From positions 620,001 through 684,000 of the forward strand of contig NZ_SPNJ01000003.1 in the NCBI RefSeq assembly GCF_004563925.1: 64,000 nt of DNA, in the 5' to 3' direction. Under the pieces are notes generated by a model. It was given only the letters and a program-made list of their open reading frames with translations, searched no databases and was not told where the DNA came from. This DNA is from Herbaspirillum sp. 3R11 (GTDB taxonomy: Bacteria > Pseudomonadota > Gammaproteobacteria > Burkholderiales > Burkholderiaceae_D). The position numbers were made by a program, and so were the translations under genes. Position 1 is the first letter of the stretch, and every line of letters begins with the position of its first letter. Shown one piece after another: positions 24,749-32,808 of this stretch.

Positions 24749-26524
24749 ATGCGGAAAATCAACGGCTTGCTCAAGCCGGCTTCCATGGCATTACTGCCGC
24801 TCTGCACTTCCCTCGCCTTCCTTCCTGCCCACGCACAAACTGCCGCACCTGCAGCTACACCTGCTGCTGCGCCGGTAGTCAAATACGACCTGACCTACGA
24901 CATCATCAGCCCGGTGCAAGCCAAGAACGGCATGGTCGCGTCCGAGCAGGAACTGGCGACGCAAGTCGGCCTCGATATCCTGAAACGCGGCGGCAATGCG
25001 GTTGACGCCGGCGTCGCAGTCGGCTTCGCGCTGGCGGTAGTGCTGCCGAATGCAGGCAACATCGGCGGCGGCGGCTTCATGATGATCCACGATGCCAAGA
25101 CCGGCAAGAACGTGGCGCTGGACTTCCGTGAAATGGCGCCGGCCAAGGCCAGCCGCGACATGTACCTGGACGACAAGGGCAATGTCGCGCCGGGCCGCTC
25201 GCTGTATACCCACCTGGCCATCGGCGTGCCAGGCACCGTTGCGGGCCTGACGCATGCGCTGCAAAAATACGGCACGATGAAGCTGTCCGACGTCATTGCG
25301 CCCGCCGTCAAGCTGGCTGAAAAAGGCTATGAAGTCAGCCCCAGCCTGGCGCTGATCCTGGCTGCGGAACGCGACCATCTGGGCCAGTGGGATTCGAGCA
25401 AGGCGATCTTCTTCAAGGATGGCCGCCCGCTCCAGGCCGGCGAAAAGCTGGTGCAGAAAGACCTCGCCAAATCGCTCAAGCTGATCGGCAAGAAAGGCCC
25501 TTCGGTATTTTATGAAGGCGAGATCGGCAAGAAGATCGTCGCCGAAATGGACAAGCATAACGGCCTGATCACCGCCGCTGACCTGAAGAACTACAAGGTC
25601 GTCGAACGTGAACCGGTGGTCGGCAACTATCGCGGTTATCAAGTCATGTCGATGCCGCCACCAAGCTCGGGCGGCATCCACATCATCCAGATGATGAACA
25701 TCCTGGAACGCTATCCGCTGAAGCAATACGGCGCCGACAGCGCACAGACGATTCATCTGATGGCCGAAGCGATGAAGCTGGCGTATGCCGACCGTGCCGA
25801 ATATCTGGGTGATCCGGATTTCAACAAGGTGCCGGTCAAGGGCCTGACCTCGCGCGCCTATGCCGACGAGCTGGCCAAGAAGATCAATCCTGATCGCGCC
25901 ACGCCGTCCGCTGAAATCAAGCCGGGCAAACCGCAGCCTTACGAAAGCGACCAGACCACGCACTTCTCGGTCGCCGACAACAAGGGCAACCTGATCGCCA
26001 CGACCTACACGCTGAACCTGAACTTCGGCAGCGGCATCGTGGCCACCGGCACCGGCATCACGCTCAACAACGAGATGGACGACTTCTCGGCCAAGCCGGG
26101 CGTGCCGAACGCCTTCGGCCTGGTGGGCGGCGAAGCCAATGCGGTCGGTCCGGCCAAGCGTCCGCTGAGCTCGATGTCGCCGACCTTCGTGCTGAAGGAC
26201 GGCAAGCCGTTCCTGGTGACCGGCAGCCCGGGCGGCAGCCGTATCATCACGACCACGATGCAGACCATCCTGAACGTGATCGAGCATGACATGAACGTCG
26301 CCGAAGCAACCGTCACACCGCGCATCCATCATCAATGGGCGCCGGACCAGCTGCGCATCGAAAAGGGCATCAGCGCCGATACCATCAAGATCCTGCAGGA
26401 CAAGGGTCAGAAGATCAGCGTGCAGCCTTCGATGGGACGCACGCAGACCATTCAGATCAAGGACGGCATGTTCTACGGGTATTCGGATCCGCGTAATCCG
26501 GATGGACGTACGCTGGGATTCTGA
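24749..26524 (+). CDS. ggt: gamma-glutamyltransferase
   Basis: 591 residues from the ATG at 24749, which follows CAGGAGAA; the ORF from 24707 has no such site. A signal peptide ends near AHA-QTAAP (residue 29), followed by an Ala/Pro/Thr linker, so the enzyme is periplasmic. The autocleavage nucleophile is T403 in DQTTHFS, and the gamma-glutamyl-binding serines are in PLSSMSPT. It would split glutathione and gamma-glutamyl compounds into glutamate and the rest. It stands alone between the LacI-type gene and a strong bidirectional terminator. The 24536-24748 gap has no recognisable feature. Confidence 0.93.
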   Translation: MRKINGLLKPASMALLPLCTSLAFLPAHAQTAAPAATPAAAPVVKYDLTYDIISPVQAKNGMVASEQELATQVGLDILKRGGNAVDAGVAVGFALAVVLPNAGNIGGGGFMMIHDAKTGKNVALDFREMAPAKASRDMYLDDKGNVAPGRSLYTHLAIGVPGTVAGLTHALQKYGTMKLSDVIAPAVKLAEKGYEVSPSLALILAAERDHLGQWDSSKAIFFKDGRPLQAGEKLVQKDLAKSLKLIGKKGPSVFYEGEIGKKIVAEMDKHNGLITAADLKNYKVVEREPVVGNYRGYQVMSMPPPSSGGIHIIQMMNILERYPLKQYGADSAQTIHLMAEAMKLAYADRAEYLGDPDFNKVPVKGLTSRAYADELAKKINPDRATPSAEIKPGKPQPYESDQTTHFSVADNKGNLIATTYTLNLNFGSGIVATGTGITLNNEMDDFSAKPGVPNAFGLVGGEANAVGPAKRPLSSMSPTFVLKDGKPFLVTGSPGGSRIITTTMQTILNVIEHDMNVAEATVTPRIHHQWAPDQLRIEKGISADTIKILQDKGQKISVQPSMGRTQTIQIKDGMFYGYSDPRNPDGRTLGF

Positions 26525-26561
26525 TGCGCGGTTAGCAGCGATTCATCGCGCAAGATAAAAG

Positions 26562-26592
26562 AAAAGGCCAATGCAAATGCATTGGCCTTTTT
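26562..26592. terminator. bidirectional rho-independent terminator (ggt / HipA-like gene)
   Basis: AAAAGGCCAATGC (26562-26574) pairs perfectly over 13 bp with GCATTGGCCTTTT (26579-26591) around AAAT. T runs on both strands let it serve both converging genes. Confidence 0.95.
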
Positions 26593-26638
26593 CATTGCTG
26601 GATCCGGAACGATGGGATAGCCATCTATACGTGCGATG

Positions 26639-27982
26639 TCAGCCGAGGCGCTGCATCTTGTCGCGCGCGCCGTTGACATGCGCCATCAATGCGTCGATGC
26701 AAGCGAGGAAATCATTGGAGAATCCTGGTTCGTGCCGGATGCGATCAAGAAAATCGTCGGCGAGCTCCAATGCACGATCCCAGGTCTCAGCGTCCACGCA
26801 AGCGCGCAGATTGGCCGGCGCCAGCATATCCGGCAAACCGCCCCCGGAACGCGGCGCAAAAGCCATCGGTAACATGTCGTATGCCGGCGCCAAGCCGTAA
26901 GGACGACCATGCTCGCTGGTAAAGGACAGATTGCCGTTATGCATATCGGTGTTGCCAATCAACGTCCCGAACGCATACAGCAGCGCGGCGCCGTCGGCAG
27001 CCTCGCGTGTGATGTGTCCGTCGGCTGCCAGTCGCGTGGCGATCACCGGCCATGGAGAGCTTGCATCACCGACGAACTCGGCCTCGACTGCCGTCAGAGA
27101 GAGCATGCCGCGTCGACCCAGTGCACCAACGCGATCGAACCGCTCGACTTCAAGGAAGCGCTGCCCGCCATGGTCGATGACGGACGAGCCTGCGGCGTCG
27201 ACTCCCGCTGCCGCAAGTGTATTGAGGGCGTGATGCTCGGCCAGCAGCAAATCGCGCCAACGGGCGGTCACGGGATTGATGTCCGGCAGCGAGAACTTGA
27301 CCAGAACATGGCGCGGACCGTCCGGTGTTTCAGCGAAGGTGAGGAATTTTGGCTGTTCGCCGCCGGCAGAGGAGCCGGGAACATCTCCTCTTGCGGCATC
27401 TTGCGCCAGCCGCGCGTAGGCAGCGCTTTTGGCATGCATCGCAACCGGCTCGGGAGCCGAAGCTTCCATGAAGCGATCACGCGCTGCGTCGCCAAGCAAC
27501 AGATTGCCCACGGCATCATGGCCATGCGCCATCAGCGCCCGCAATACATCAGTGTCGCTCCACTCGGCAAGCTGGGCAGGCAAGCCCAACGTAGTGGCAT
27601 ACCTGGCGGCATAGGCGCGTCCGATGAATCCTTGCGGACGCATGTCCAGCAACCACCAGGGCAGGCTATCGCTGTGCAGCGTGACGCCATCCGCCTGACG
27701 CATCACGAATCCATCCGGGCAAACCGGGGCGAGTATTCCCAAATCCCTTATTTTGCCGTCTGCGCCAACACGATATACGGGAACATCGCCCAATCCACGT
27801 CGCCCGTCTCGCAAGGCATATTGAATAGATCTTGCGGCACCAAGGCGTATGATTTCATTGCCCATTGCAGAGATGACACGAGACAGTGTCGGCTGGCTAA
27901 TCTCAATATTTTCAATGAGTTGCCGAGCATTTTTAACACCTTGAGCCAGCTGGAGCCGGACTTGATCAGTGTGATCCGCCAT
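26639..27982 (-). CDS. HipA-like kinase with fused N-terminal winged helix (YjjJ/HipH type)
   Basis: 447 residues, the length of E. coli YjjJ (HipH). Residues about 1-60 look like a DNA-binding winged helix (ARQLIENIEISQPTLSRVIS). The rest is a HipA kinase: SSAGGEQPKFL for the ATP loop, GNTDMHNGNLS for the catalytic loop and APAYDMLP for the metal-binding Asp. Unlike classical hipBA there is no separate HipB-like antitoxin gene on either side. The start codon has no clear ribosome site and follows tandem TTGAATAGATA repeats, which may be self-recognised. In E. coli the homologue is described as a toxin; the target here is unknown. Confidence 0.85.
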   Translation of the reverse strand: MADHTDQVRLQLAQGVKNARQLIENIEISQPTLSRVISAMGNEIIRLGAARSIQYALRDGRRGLGDVPVYRVGADGKIRDLGILAPVCPDGFVMRQADGVTLHSDSLPWWLLDMRPQGFIGRAYAARYATTLGLPAQLAEWSDTDVLRALMAHGHDAVGNLLLGDAARDRFMEASAPEPVAMHAKSAAYARLAQDAARGDVPGSSAGGEQPKFLTFAETPDGPRHVLVKFSLPDINPVTARWRDLLLAEHHALNTLAAAGVDAAGSSVIDHGGQRFLEVERFDRVGALGRRGMLSLTAVEAEFVGDASSPWPVIATRLAADGHITREAADGAALLYAFGTLIGNTDMHNGNLSFTSEHGRPYGLAPAYDMLPMAFAPRSGGGLPDMLAPANLRACVDAETWDRALELADDFLDRIRHEPGFSNDFLACIDALMAHVNGARDKMQRLG

Positions 27983-27986
27983 GGAT

Positions 27987-28020
27987 TTGAATAGATACTT
28001 GAATAGATATATGAATAATT
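27987..28020. repeat. tandem TTGAATAGATA repeats before the HipA-like gene
   Basis: TTGAATAGATA occurs at 27987-27997 and 27999-28009 with a 12-bp period, then a weaker TATGAATAATT. They lie within 40 bases upstream of the start, in AT-rich DNA that contrasts with its surroundings. An autoregulatory operator is plausible because the protein carries its own winged helix. Confidence 0.5.
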
Positions 28021-28117
28021 AAATATAGCATGAAATTATCAACATCCACGACTCTTCCTCTATTCCGGCTTCCATGTTGCTCAACAGGCAGATTCCCTCA
28101 GGATTTGTCGCCGTTGC

Positions 28118-28993
28118 TTATTGGGCGTCGGCCTCAGGCCGCTCCACGATCTTCCGCAACACAAAACCCGCCGCCACCAGTCCAAACGAAGCCGTCACCA
28201 CCATCGCCGACCCAAACCCCGCGCAATTAAGCCCGGTCACGCCGGCCTCCTGACGACGGCCATCGGCATCAACGGTGTCCAGTCCATCCGCAGCATCGTC
28301 CGTATCGACCTCGCACACTTCCCCCTCAGGAAAACGCAACGGCTCGGTGGAAAACACCGCGTCAATGCCGAACTTGTTCTTGGTCCCGCGCGGAAACTTG
28401 TGCCACGCGCGCAGGCGCTTGCGTACTTTGGCGAGCAAGGGCTCCTGCTCGGTGCGGCACAGATCGCGGATCTCGATTTTGGTCGGATCAATCTGACCGC
28501 CGGCGCCGCCGCTGGTCAGCAAGGGCACCTTGTGCTCGCGGCAATAGGCGATCAACGCCACCTTGGCGCGCACGTTGTCGATGGCGTCGACGACGTAGTC
28601 GAAACGGCCCTCGCCTATCATTTCAGCCACATTGTCGGGCGTCAGGAAATCTTCGATCTCGGTGACCTGGCAATACGGATTGATCTGCATGATGCGCTCG
28701 TGCAGCGCGGTGACTTTGGCCTTGCCCAGCGTGTCGGTCAGCGCGTGGATCTGGCGGTTGACGTTGGACTCGGCCAGGTTGTCGAGATCGATCATCGTGA
28801 TCTTGCCGATGGCGCTGCGCGCCAACGCTTCGACGATCCAGGAGCCGACGCCGCCGACGCCGACCACGCAGACATGCGCCGCGCGAAAACGCGCCAGACC
28901 TTGTGCACCGTACAGGCGGGCAATGCCGCCGAAACGGCGGTCGAAATCGATATCGGCGTCGTTGACAGCAACAACAGGTTCAACATTGGACAT
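28118..28993 (-). CDS. tcdA: tRNA threonylcarbamoyladenosine dehydratase
   Basis: 291 residues from the ATG at 28993 (MSNVEP); the frame to 29050 would begin inside the sec terminator. It is an E1-like ThiF/MoeB-fold ATPase: GVGGVGSWIVEALARSAIG is the nucleotide loop, followed by DLDNLAESNVNRQIHA and DAIDNVRAK. The length and LCRTEQEPLLAKVRKRLR segment fit TcdA (YgdL/CsdL). TcdA converts t6A37 in ANN-decoding tRNAs to cyclic ct6A. It lies downstream of secF on the same strand but behind a terminator and a palindromic repeat. Confidence 0.9.
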   Translation of the reverse strand: MSNVEPVVAVNDADIDFDRRFGGIARLYGAQGLARFRAAHVCVVGVGGVGSWIVEALARSAIGKITMIDLDNLAESNVNRQIHALTDTLGKAKVTALHERIMQINPYCQVTEIEDFLTPDNVAEMIGEGRFDYVVDAIDNVRAKVALIAYCREHKVPLLTSGGAGGQIDPTKIEIRDLCRTEQEPLLAKVRKRLRAWHKFPRGTKNKFGIDAVFSTEPLRFPEGEVCEVDTDDAADGLDTVDADGRRQEAGVTGLNCAGFGSAMVVTASFGLVAAGFVLRKIVERPEADAQ

Positions 28994-29017
28994 GATGGTT
29001 ATCCGGAGTAACAAAGT

Positions 29018-29047
29018 AAAACAGGCTGTTTCCTGAGAAACAGCCTG
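29018..29047 (-). terminator. rho-independent terminator downstream of secF
   Basis: CAGGCTGTTTC (29022-29032) pairs perfectly over 11 bp with GAAACAGCCTG (29037-29047) around CTGA. On the minus strand it is followed by TTTT-AC-TTTG. Confidence 0.8.
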
Positions 29048-29067
29048 CAAAAAATATTCTACTGACC

Positions 29068-29215
29068 TAGAATCTGCTCAGGATCTGTAGCGAGAGGCCG
29101 TCAGCCGGTGGCGGACGGAGCGCAGGAACCGGAATGTACTTCAGTACATGAGGATTCCGAGCACCGCCCGACGCCGGATCACGGCCTCGCAGTAAGATCA
29201 TGAGCTGGTTCTTAG
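29068..29215. repeat. ~148-bp near-palindromic element abutting secF
   Basis: Arms match over their whole length with small mismatches. GCTCA (29076-29080) mirrors TGAGC (29201-29205), GATCT (29082-29086) mirrors AGATC (29195-29199), and GCGAGAGGCCGT mirrors ACGGCCTCGC. CGG/GGCG blocks follow inward. At the centre ATGTAC (29134-29139) pairs with GTACAT (29144-29149). The element codes for nothing obvious and its right end contains the secF stop codon. It has the look of a REP/MITE-type repeat. Family membership could not be checked. Confidence 0.7.
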
Positions 29216-30159
29216 ACCACGGCGCCGTCGGTTTCGTCTTTCGGCTTGGCCGGCTTGATCAGGTCTTCGCGCTTGACGCCCAGCCACATGGCGATGGCGG
29301 CGGCGACGAACACCGACGAATAGATACCGAACAAGATACCGATGGTCAGCGCGACGGCAAAGTAATGCAGTGTCGGACCGCCGAAGATCAGCATCGACAA
29401 GACCATCATTTCAGTGCTGCCGTGGGTGATGATGGTGCGCGAAATGGTGCTCGTGATCGCATGGTTCAAGACTTCCGGCGCGCTCAGCTTGCCGTAGCGG
29501 CGGTCGCGGAATGCTTCGCGCACCCGGTCGAACACCACCACCGATTCATTGACCGAATAGCCCAGCACCGCGAGCACCGCCGCCAGCACCGTGAGCGAGA
29601 ACTCCCACTGGAAGAAGGCGAAGAAGCCGAGGATGATCACCACGTCATGCAAGTTAGCGATGACGGCGGCGACCGCGAATTTCCATTCGAAGCGGAAAGC
29701 CAGGTAGATCACGATACCGATCACCACCATGCCCAAGGCCATCAGGCCGTCATGCGCGAGTTCGTCGCCGACTTGCGGGCCGACGAATTCAACACGCTGC
29801 AATTGAACGTCGGGGTCCTGCGCCTTGAGCGCGGAGATCACCTTCTCACTTTGCTGGGCCGAGTTGACGCCGTGTTGCGCCGGCAGGCGGATCATCACGT
29901 CCTGCGCAGTGCCGAAACTCTGCACCTGCGTATCGGTGAAGCCTAGACCCTCAACCGACTTGCGGATGTTTTCGATGTTGGCGGCCTTCGGATAGGCGAC
30001 TTCCATCACCGTGCCGCCGGTGAATTCGATCGAGAAATGCAGTCCGCGCGACAGCAGGAAGAACACCGCCAGCACGAATGTCAGCGCCGAGATGACGTTG
30101 AATATCAGCGCATGGCGCATGAAGGGGATATCTTTTTTGATGCGGAAAAATTCCATCAC
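29212..30159 (-). CDS. secF: protein translocase subunit SecF
   Basis: 315 residues with six predicted membrane helices and the large first periplasmic domain. Signature stretches include the N-terminal DIPFMRHALIFNVISALTF helix region, SIEFTGGTVMEV and GYSVNESVVVFDRVRE in helix 4, plus the C-terminal TIGILFGIYSSVFVA. SecF with SecD uses the proton gradient to pull exported proteins through SecYEG. It follows secD after 84 bases that contain a hairpin. The stop codon lies in the end of the palindromic element. Confidence 0.95.
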   Translation of the reverse strand: MMEFFRIKKDIPFMRHALIFNVISALTFVLAVFFLLSRGLHFSIEFTGGTVMEVAYPKAANIENIRKSVEGLGFTDTQVQSFGTAQDVMIRLPAQHGVNSAQQSEKVISALKAQDPDVQLQRVEFVGPQVGDELAHDGLMALGMVVIGIVIYLAFRFEWKFAVAAVIANLHDVVIILGFFAFFQWEFSLTVLAAVLAVLGYSVNESVVVFDRVREAFRDRRYGKLSAPEVLNHAITSTISRTIITHGSTEMMVLSMLIFGGPTLHYFAVALTIGILFGIYSSVFVAAAIAMWLGVKREDLIKPAKPKDETDGAVV

Positions 30160-30173
30160 ATACCTTTCAGTTC

Positions 30174-30205
30174 TGCGCCTTGTCCGGTCATCCGGTCAAG
30201 GCGCA
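30174..30205 (-). other. intercistronic hairpin between secD and secF
   Basis: TGCGCCTTG (30174-30182) pairs with CAAGGCGCA (30197-30205) around 14 bases. There is no T run, so RNA stabilisation or tuning of SecF translation is more likely than termination. Confidence 0.5.
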
Positions 30206-30243
30206 TTGGATCATGTCGATCGCTCTTGTTGGTTCTGCTGCGC

Positions 30244-32142
30244 TTATTTGGCGTCAACCGCTTTGCTGTCGGTCTTGCTGACCGTATCGCCTTGCGGCTT
30301 CCAGATCTGGCCGATGGCCAGGCTGGTCAGCTTTTTCTTGCGGCCGTACCACAGGTTGGCCAGGCCGCGCGAGAAGAACACGGCCGAGAACATTGACGTC
30401 AGGATACCCAGGCAGTGGACCACCGCGAAACCGCGGATCGCGCCGGAACCGAAAATCAGCAGCGCCAGACCGGCGATCAGCGTCGTCACGTTGGAGTCGA
30501 GGATGGTCGCCCATGCGCGGTCGAAACCGATCGAAATCGCCGCCTGCGGCGAATTGCCGTTGCGCAGTTCTTCGCGGATACGCTCGTTGATCAGCACGTT
30601 GGAGTCGATCGCCATACCCAGCGCCAGCGCAATCGCGGCGATACCGGGCAAGGTCAGCGTGGCTTGCAGCGTCGACAGCACCGCGACCAGCAGCAGCACG
30701 TTGACCGACAGCGCCAATGCGCTGAACAGACCGAACAACTGGTAGTACACGATCATGAAGATGGCCATCGCGGCGAAACCGTACAGCGTCGCGTCGAAGC
30801 CCTTGCGGATGTTTTCGGCGCCGAGTTGCGGGCCGATGGTGCGTTCTTCGATGATGTCCATCGGCGCGGCCAGCGAACCGGCGCGCAACAGCAGCGCCAG
30901 GTCGCTCGACGATTCAGCCGAACCCATGCCGGTGATCTGGAAGCGCGAGCCGAGCTCGGAGCGGATGGTCGCTACCGTCAGGACTTCGCCCTTGCCTTTT
31001 TCGAACAGCACGATAGCCATGGCCTTGCCGACTTTTTCACGGGTAGCGTCGCGCATCTTGCGGCCGCCGTCGCCGTTCAGGTCGATGCTGACCGATGGCT
31101 GGTGGTTTTCGTCAAAGCTGGCCGAGGCGTTGGAGATGTAGTCGCCTGTCAGGACCGGTTCCTTGTACAACACCACGGGCGCGCCCTTGCCGATCTTGAA
31201 CAGTTCGGAGCCGAACGGCACGGCGGCGGTTTCTTCGGTGCCGCGGGCAACCGAGTCGTCGACCATGCGCACTTCCAGCGTGGCGGTACGGCCGATGATG
31301 TCCTTGGCGCGCGAGACGTCTTGCACGCCCGGCAGCTGGACCACGATGCGGTCGGCGCCCTGGCGCTGGATGATCGGTTCGGCCACGCCGAGTTCATTGA
31401 CGCGCTTGGACAGGGTCGAGATGTTTTGCTTGACGCCGTCTTCCTGGGTCTGCTTGAGTGCTTCCGGACGCAGGGTGGCGGTCACCTTGAGGTCGTCGCC
31501 GCTGCCGCTGTCGGCCAGCGCCAGTTCGGACACATCAGCAGCCAGGGCGCTCTTGGCCTTGTCGCGGGTGTCGGCGTCGCGGAACAGGATCTCGATGCGG
31601 TCGCCGTTGCGGTTGATGCCGTTGTGGCGAATGTTCTTGTCGCGCAGCACGCTGCGCACGCTCGATTGCAAGCCTTGCAGGCGCTTGTTCAGCACTGCCT
31701 TGACGTCAACCTGCATCAGGAAGTGCACGCCGCCGCGCAAGTCCAGGCCCAGGTACATCGGGAAGGCGTGCAGGCTTTGCAACCATTGCGGCGTGTTCGG
31801 CAGCAGGTTGAAGGCGACGATGTAAGTCGGATCGGCGGGATCGGTGTTCAGGCCTTTTTCCAGCAGGGCCTTGGCCTTGAACTGGGTGTCGGTATTGGCG
31901 AACCGGGCGCGCACGGATGGCGCGCTGCTGTTGTCGAATGCGACGCTCTCTGGCGCAAGGCTGCCCTGTTGCAGGATCTGTTGCACGCGCTCGGCGACGG
32001 CGCTGTCGACCTTGATGGTGGACTTGGCGCTGCTGATCTGCACGGCAGGCGATTCACCGAAGAAGTTGGGCAGCGTATAGAGCGTGCCGAACAGCAGGGC
32101 GATGACGATTAAGACGTACTTCCAGAGAGGATAACGATTCAT
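30244..32142 (-). CDS. secD: protein translocase subunit SecD
   Basis: 632 residues, typical for betaproteobacterial SecD. An N-terminal membrane helix (LWKYVLIVIALLFGTLYTLP) is followed by the large periplasmic P1 region with LGLDLRGGVHFLMQVD and the P4 segment GRTATLEVRMVDD. Five C-terminal helices carry LGMAIDSNVLINERIREE, the proton-relay segment (RND-like). It works with SecF and YajC in the inner membrane. The start follows yajC by 114 bases, with a hairpin between. Confidence 0.95.
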   Translation of the reverse strand: MNRYPLWKYVLIVIALLFGTLYTLPNFFGESPAVQISSAKSTIKVDSAVAERVQQILQQGSLAPESVAFDNSSAPSVRARFANTDTQFKAKALLEKGLNTDPADPTYIVAFNLLPNTPQWLQSLHAFPMYLGLDLRGGVHFLMQVDVKAVLNKRLQGLQSSVRSVLRDKNIRHNGINRNGDRIEILFRDADTRDKAKSALAADVSELALADSGSGDDLKVTATLRPEALKQTQEDGVKQNISTLSKRVNELGVAEPIIQRQGADRIVVQLPGVQDVSRAKDIIGRTATLEVRMVDDSVARGTEETAAVPFGSELFKIGKGAPVVLYKEPVLTGDYISNASASFDENHQPSVSIDLNGDGGRKMRDATREKVGKAMAIVLFEKGKGEVLTVATIRSELGSRFQITGMGSAESSSDLALLLRAGSLAAPMDIIEERTIGPQLGAENIRKGFDATLYGFAAMAIFMIVYYQLFGLFSALALSVNVLLLVAVLSTLQATLTLPGIAAIALALGMAIDSNVLINERIREELRNGNSPQAAISIGFDRAWATILDSNVTTLIAGLALLIFGSGAIRGFAVVHCLGILTSMFSAVFFSRGLANLWYGRKKKLTSLAIGQIWKPQGDTVSKTDSKAVDAK

Positions 32143-32190
32143 AGTGATTCAGCGTTGATGATGAACGTCCGGATGGACAGGTTCAAAACA

Positions 32191-32230
32191 AGGGCGCATC
32201 CGCACGCGGAAAATGCGGCGAATGCGCCCT
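32191..32230 (-). other. hairpin between yajC and secD
   Basis: AGGGCGCATCCGC (32191-32203) pairs with GCGAATGCGCCCT (32218-32230) with one mismatch. On the minus strand it is followed by TTGTTTTG, a weak T run, so partial termination before secD is possible. Confidence 0.45.
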
Positions 32231-32256
32231 GTCAGCCGTAGGGCCGTATTACCGGC

Positions 32257-32589
32257 TTACAGACCCTTGAGGGTGCCCTTAGGCAGCAGCGTGGTGATCG
32301 CAGCTTTTTGCACGACAACTTCATTGCCTTCGGAGACTTCAACAGTGATGTAGGCATCGCTGACCTTGACGATCTTGCCCAGCAGGCCGCCGGAGGTCAC
32401 GACTTCGTCACCCTTGGCGAGTGCTTCCATCATGGACTTCTGTTCTTTTTGACGCTTCATCTGAGGACGGATCATCAGGAAGTACAGCACCACGAACATC
32501 AGGATGATAGGCAGGAAGCTGGTCAGATTGCCCATCAGGCCGCCTGGGCCTGCAGCAGTAGTTTGTGCAATTGCATCGGTAATAAACAC
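32257..32589 (-). CDS. yajC: preprotein translocase accessory subunit YajC
   Basis: 110 residues from a GTG at 32589 that has GGAG 6 bases upstream; this gives the family length, whereas the ATG at 32628 adds 13 unlikely residues. One membrane helix (about 22-40, FLPIILMFVVLYFLMIRPQM) is followed by the conserved RPQMKRQKEQKSM and GDEVVTSGGLLGKI of the soluble part. It is the first gene of yajC-secD-secF. In many bacteria tgt directly precedes yajC; here an acyl-CoA synthetase is divergent instead and tgt lies about 7 kb away. Confidence 0.93.
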   Translation of the reverse strand: MFITDAIAQTTAAGPGGLMGNLTSFLPIILMFVVLYFLMIRPQMKRQKEQKSMMEALAKGDEVVTSGGLLGKIVKVSDAYITVEVSEGNEVVVQKAAITTLLPKGTLKGL

Positions 32590-32808
32590 GTGGCGCTCCA
32601 AATGGTTGTTTAAAAAATAGCCCCGCATTTTAGCATTGCGCCGGGCGCATCCCCCATTCCGTAGCGGCCGAAACAGGTGAAAGCGCCTTTAACAGGGAGA
32701 AATAGGCTTGCCGCAAGGAAAAAATTGCCATAACGGCATCGCCAACATGGGGGCGTGGCGTTACATTAACAAGCAAACTTACAAAAAATCAGGAGACTTC
32801 CTCATACC

